Source: an uncultured Clostridia bacterium (GTDB lineage: Bacteria; Bacillota; Clostridia; Christensenellales; UBA1242). From it: a stretch of DNA of 8,810 nucleotides. Positions 6,517 to 8,810 of this stretch are shown piece by piece (position 1 is the first letter of the stretch; each line of letters starts with the position of its first letter). The notes beneath the pieces are model-generated. The model made no database searches. It was not told the origin of the DNA and worked only from the letters and a program-made list of their open reading frames with translations. Location of the stretch: NCBI GenBank assembly GCA_904397185.1, contig CAJFOL010000004.1, positions 1 through 8,810 on the forward strand. The letters run 5' to 3'. The position numbers and the translations under genes are program-made.

Positions 6517-7277
6517 ATTTTAAATAATCTCCTTGCATTTATAGTGGTCGTGTCTGCTACAGTCTGAATATCCACCCCTTTTAGTTGTGCCAGTGACTGT
6601 GCAATGGTCGGAATGAAACTAGGCATATTCAACTGTCCTCTATATGGATGAGGGGTGAGGTATGGGCAATCGGTCTCTAAAATCATCCTATCAAGCGGAA
6701 CTTTCTTGAGCATTTCTCTGACATTTTGGGCATTTTTAAAGGTGGATACACCGCCAACTGAAATATAAAAACCGAGTTTTATTGCCTCCACTGCAATCTC
6801 GTAACTACCACTATAGCAATGCAATGTGCCACTTGTCAAATATTCCTTGTTATCTTTTAGCAAAGTTATCATATCACCATAGGCATCACGACAATGTATA
6901 ATAATAGGTTTATTTAATCGTTTTGCAAGTTTAATTTGTCTTAAAAACACCTCTTTTTGTCTCTCGTGTGACGGCATCCCATCTGTATATTGAAGTCCTA
7001 TCTCGCCAATTGCAACAACTTTTTGATTTCCCCCTAACTTTTCGATTTTATCTTCAATCTCTTTACTAAAGTCATCAGCATATTCAGGATAAAAGCCAAT
7101 AGAAGCATAAATATTGTCATACTGCCCAGCAAGTTCTACTGCCTCAACTGACGAGGAAAGGTCAAACCCAGAGGTTATTATTTCTTTGACCATACTATCA
7201 TTGGCTTTTTCTATTATTTGATTTAAATTTTCTTTAAATGCCTTGTCTGTAAGGTGTGCATGGGTGTCTACAAACAT
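6513..7277 (-). CDS. tatD: TatD-family metal-dependent deoxyribonuclease
   Basis: Cytoplasmic TIM-barrel metallohydrolase; characterised TatD proteins are Mg-dependent 3'-5' DNases, also linked to RNA quality control. With the start at 7277 the protein has 254 residues, the family length, and begins MFVDTHAHL. Metal ligands in their usual places are His6 and His8 (HAH), Glu92 (GEIGLQY), His128 (IIHCRDA), His153 (LHCYSGS) and Asp203 (ETDCPYLTPHPYRG). I chose 7277 because AAGGAG (7284-7289) sits 6 bases upstream. The in-frame ATG at 7352 would add 25 poorly conserved residues and lies upstream of the predicted promoter. The usual G-x-H-P-H motif reads GFYPE (61-65), so the non-ligand His is replaced. 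First gene of the tatD-rsmA operon. Confidence 0.95.
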   Translation of the reverse strand: MFVDTHAHLTDKAFKENLNQIIEKANDSMVKEIITSGFDLSSSVEAVELAGQYDNIYASIGFYPEYADDFSKEIEDKIEKLGGNQKVVAIGEIGLQYTDGMPSHERQKEVFLRQIKLAKRLNKPIIIHCRDAYGDMITLLKDNKEYLTSGTLHCYSGSYEIAVEAIKLGFYISVGGVSTFKNAQNVREMLKKVPLDRMILETDCPYLTPHPYRGQLNMPSFIPTIAQSLAQLKGVDIQTVADTTTINARRLFKI

Positions 7278-7296
7278 TTTTCTCTCCTTGCTTATT

Positions 7297-7325
7297 ATTT
7301 TAATTTTTTTATTTAAAAATGTCAA
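7297..7325 (-). promoter_or_regulatory. SigA promoter of tatD-rsmA
   Basis: On the minus strand, consensus -35 TTGACA (7320-7325), a 17-bp spacer, and -10 TAAAAT (7297-7302). The expected start near 7290 puts the AAGGAG ribosome site almost at the 5' end of the transcript, giving a leader of only about 13 bases. This supports the tatD start at 7277, since the 7352 ATG would not be transcribed from here. Confidence 0.8.
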
Positions 7326-7369
7326 ATTGTTCGTCTTTTTAACATAAAACAATATAAAAACACCATTTT

Positions 7370-7401
7370 TTTTGAATTTTCATGCCACTATTAATTCAAA
7401 A
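7370..7401. repeat. 9-bp inverted repeat in the tatD/spmA divergent region
   Basis: TTTTGAATT at 7370-7378 is matched by AATTCAAAA at 7393-7401, with a 14-bp spacer. It sits between the tatD promoter and spmA. It could be an operator for a dimeric regulator or simply AT-rich chance symmetry. I saw no convincing SigA or SigE promoter for spmA in 7402-7458. Confidence 0.4.
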
Positions 7402-7458
7402 TTGTCAAATTTCTACAAAAAATTCTAATTCTCTTTTAAAAGGAATAAATATATTATC

Positions 7459-8049
7459 ATGAATGTAATTTGGTTTGTAATGATGGTCGGCTCTTTTTGT
7501 TTTCTTGTTTGGACTGACCCTTCAAATATTTTAAATTCAATGATAGATGCATCAAGCGAGGCCTTCACTCTCTGTATTGAACTCTGTGCCGTCTATGCCG
7601 TTTGGATGGGAATACTTGAACTTGTTGAAGCAAGCGGACTTGGCGAAAAACTTGCAAAGTTACTCCATCCTATAATAAAAAAACTATTTAAAATAGATGA
7701 CGTGGAAACTGAAAAGATGATTGCACTCAACATGTCGGCAAATATGCTTGGGCTTGGCAATGCGGCAACACCTATGGGTATCAGTGCTATGAAACGTCTT
7801 GATGACGGAAGTGGTACCGCTACTCCTGCAATTATTATGCTCATTGTTTTAAATGCAACCTCCATCCAACTTCTTCCAAGCACTGTGATAGGTCTTAGGG
7901 CAAGTGCAGGGTCGTCCTCTCCATCAGATATCATTTTGCCAACAATAATCGCCACTGCCTGCACGTGTATACTAGGAATTTGCCTCGTAAAACTATGCAA
8001 CCATCTTCGTGAAAGATTAAAAAACAATAAGAAAAGGAAAAATAAATGA
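7459..8049 (+). CDS. spmA: Spore maturation protein A (SpmA)
   Basis: Integral membrane protein of the nucleoside-recognition/gate fold that acts with SpmB in dehydrating the spore core; Bacillus and Clostridium mutants make spores of lower heat resistance. The 196-residue length matches the family. The start MNVIW is the usual SpmA opening, which supports this ATG over the two in-frame ATGs shortly after it. The signature NMSANMLGLGNAATPMGISAM spans 91-111, followed by LNATSIQLLPSTVIGLRA at 131-148, with a basic C-terminal tail (183-196). Hydrophobic segments lie near 2-19, 35-57, 123-146 and 158-179. The ribosome site is poor: the nearest AGGA (7441-7444) is 14 bases before the ATG. In Bacillus the operon is SigE-dependent, but I could not place such a promoter here. 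The stop overlaps spmB by ATGA. Confidence 0.96.
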   Translation: MNVIWFVMMVGSFCFLVWTDPSNILNSMIDASSEAFTLCIELCAVYAVWMGILELVEASGLGEKLAKLLHPIIKKLFKIDDVETEKMIALNMSANMLGLGNAATPMGISAMKRLDDGSGTATPAIIMLIVLNATSIQLLPSTVIGLRASAGSSSPSDIILPTIIATACTCILGICLVKLCNHLRERLKNNKKRKNK

Positions 8050-8552
8050 GTGCATATATTATACCTATAATCTTTATTGCTCTTTTTTGTTATAGCAAAT
8101 ACAAAAAAGTGAACACCTATGACACCTTTGTACGTGGTGCAAAAAAGGCTATCCCTCTTGTTGTTGATATCTTCCCATATATCGCTACAATTATGATAGC
8201 CGTTGCCCTTCTTCGGGCTAGTGGTATAACTTCTCTTTTAGCACAAGCATTGTCTCCAGTTTTCAATTTTCTTGGAGTGCCTACCCAGCTTATTGAACTC
8301 GTCCTTCTCAGGCCATTTACAGGCTCTGGCAGTTTTGCTTTGCTCAATGATGTCCTAGTCACATATGGAGCCGATTCCTATATTTCAAGGTGTGCATGCG
8401 TAATTTTAGGTTGCAGTGAGACTATATTTTATGTTACAACCGTCTATATTTCACAAACAAAGGTAAGAAAACTTCTTTATGCCATACCTATCGCACTCAT
8501 ATGTGCCGTCTTTGGAGCGGTGATTGCTTGTCTTTTATGTAAAGTTATGTAA
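8046..8552 (+). CDS. spmB: Spore maturation protein B (SpmB)
   Basis: Partner membrane protein of SpmA, with the same gate-type fold and the same role in lowering spore-core water content. The 168-residue protein carries the family's strong signature LLRPFTGSGSFALLND (87-102), then GADSYISRCACVILGCSETI (108-127) and FYVTTVYISQTKVRK (128-142). Hydrophobic helices lie near 3-16, 37-57, 77-90, 117-134 and 144-165. AAGG, 8 bases upstream of the ATG, lies in the last codons of spmA, and the two genes share ATGA, so they are translationally coupled. Only 8 bp separate its stop from the stop of the converging small gene, with no clear terminator between them. Confidence 0.96.
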   Translation: MSAYIIPIIFIALFCYSKYKKVNTYDTFVRGAKKAIPLVVDIFPYIATIMIAVALLRASGITSLLAQALSPVFNFLGVPTQLIELVLLRPFTGSGSFALLNDVLVTYGADSYISRCACVILGCSETIFYVTTVYISQTKVRKLLYAIPIALICAVFGAVIACLLCKVM

Positions 8553-8560
8553 AAAATGCT

Positions 8561-8752
8561 TTATATATCTTTTTTTAACCTGCTAATACCTTCTATCTCA
8601 ATAATAGATATATTTGATGCAATAGATTGGAAAAATAATCTAAGCCGTCTCAAATCTTCTCTCTCATATTTTTCGGCAAATGTTATTGCCAAGGCACAGG
8701 CAAGCGACACTAGTTCACTCCCCGTCATATCCAATTTTTTCTTGTTATCCAT
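8561..8752 (-). CDS. Small hypothetical protein, DUF6774-like
   Basis: A 63-residue, soluble-looking protein. After a charged start (MDNKKKLDMT) comes SELVSLACALAITFAEKYEREDLRRLRLFFQSIASNISIIE: two helices separated by a charged turn, the second carrying a leucine/phenylalanine-rich face. This pattern (cELV.L...lA..iA......eL..l..ff..l...l..I) resembles small uncharacterised Clostridia proteins I associate with DUF6774; function unknown. No good ribosome site precedes the ATG at 8752 and a second in-frame ATG lies at codon 9. A 6-bp inverted repeat (TTATCA and TGATAA around seven A's, 8770-8788) lies just upstream. It converges on spmB. Family link by pattern only. Confidence 0.6.
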   Translation of the reverse strand: MDNKKKLDMTGSELVSLACALAITFAEKYEREDLRRLRLFFQSIASNISIIEIEGISRLKKDI

Positions 8753-8810
8753 ATTGATATTTATTCAATTATCAAAAAAAATGATAAAAATAAGTTTCTC
8801 TTTTAAAAAA

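Noticed and set aside
7403..7408. Second TTGACA (minus strand) as an upstream tatD promoter
   Set aside because: No acceptable -10 hexamer lies 16-18 bp downstream (GCATGA).
7593..8027. Minus-strand open frame of 144 codons opposite spmA
   Set aside because: spmA is certain from its signature motifs; the antisense product has no recognisable features.
1..8810. CRISPR array, tRNA, rRNA, riboswitch or insertion sequence
   Set aside because: No regularly spaced repeats, no tRNA-like cloverleaf or CCA end, no rRNA sequence, and no transposase or integrase was found on either strand.

Overview
The window looks like chromosomal DNA from a low-G+C, spore-forming member of the Bacillota, most likely Clostridia. 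The reasons are the AT-rich intergenic DNA, strong AAGGAG-type ribosome binding sites, consensus SigA promoters, the standard genetic code with TGA used as stop, and the sporulation pair spmA-spmB. I cannot name a genus. Several details (a VirB6-like protein of the Mbov_0396 type, a small DUF6774-like protein) resemble uncultured gut Clostridia, but that is an impression and not a proof.

Layout. Positions 1-156 are an extremely AT-rich tract (11 G/C in 156 bases) with a 33-bp exact direct repeat. Positions 157-2672 hold a minus-strand heavy-metal resistance operon: a SigA promoter with two tandem ArsR/CadC-type operators, a CadC-like repressor with both families of metal-site residues, and a Zn/Cd/Pb-exporting P1B-2 ATPase that overlaps the repressor gene by 23 bp. 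Positions 2673-3015 contain no convincing gene. They hold a 14-bp inverted repeat and two short open frames that could be gene remnants. Positions 3016-5671 are a self-contained transcription unit on the minus strand: an extended -10 promoter, one large gene for an 839-residue VirB6/TrbL-like membrane protein of the integrative-conjugative-element type, and a strong terminator. No other conjugation gene is visible, so it is an orphan here.

Positions 5743-7325 are a minus-strand housekeeping operon, tatD-rsmA (TatD-family metal-dependent DNase, then 16S rRNA dimethyltransferase KsgA), joined by a 4-bp ATGA overlap and driven by a near-consensus promoter. The TatD start is best placed at 7277, not at an upstream ATG at 7352. 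Divergent from it, 7459-8552 is spmA-spmB, also joined by an ATGA overlap, encoding the two spore maturation membrane proteins needed for spore core dehydration. A small hypothetical gene (8561-8752) converges on spmB.

How the parts work together. The cad operon is a closed metal-response circuit: metal releases CadC from DNA, and CadA then exports the metal. tatD-rsmA and spmAB are core functions. The cad operon and the VirB6-like gene are the accessory-looking parts. The most interesting item is the lone VirB6-like gene, which has its own promoter and terminator next to core genes. I did not find clear evidence of a complete undescribed system inside this window.
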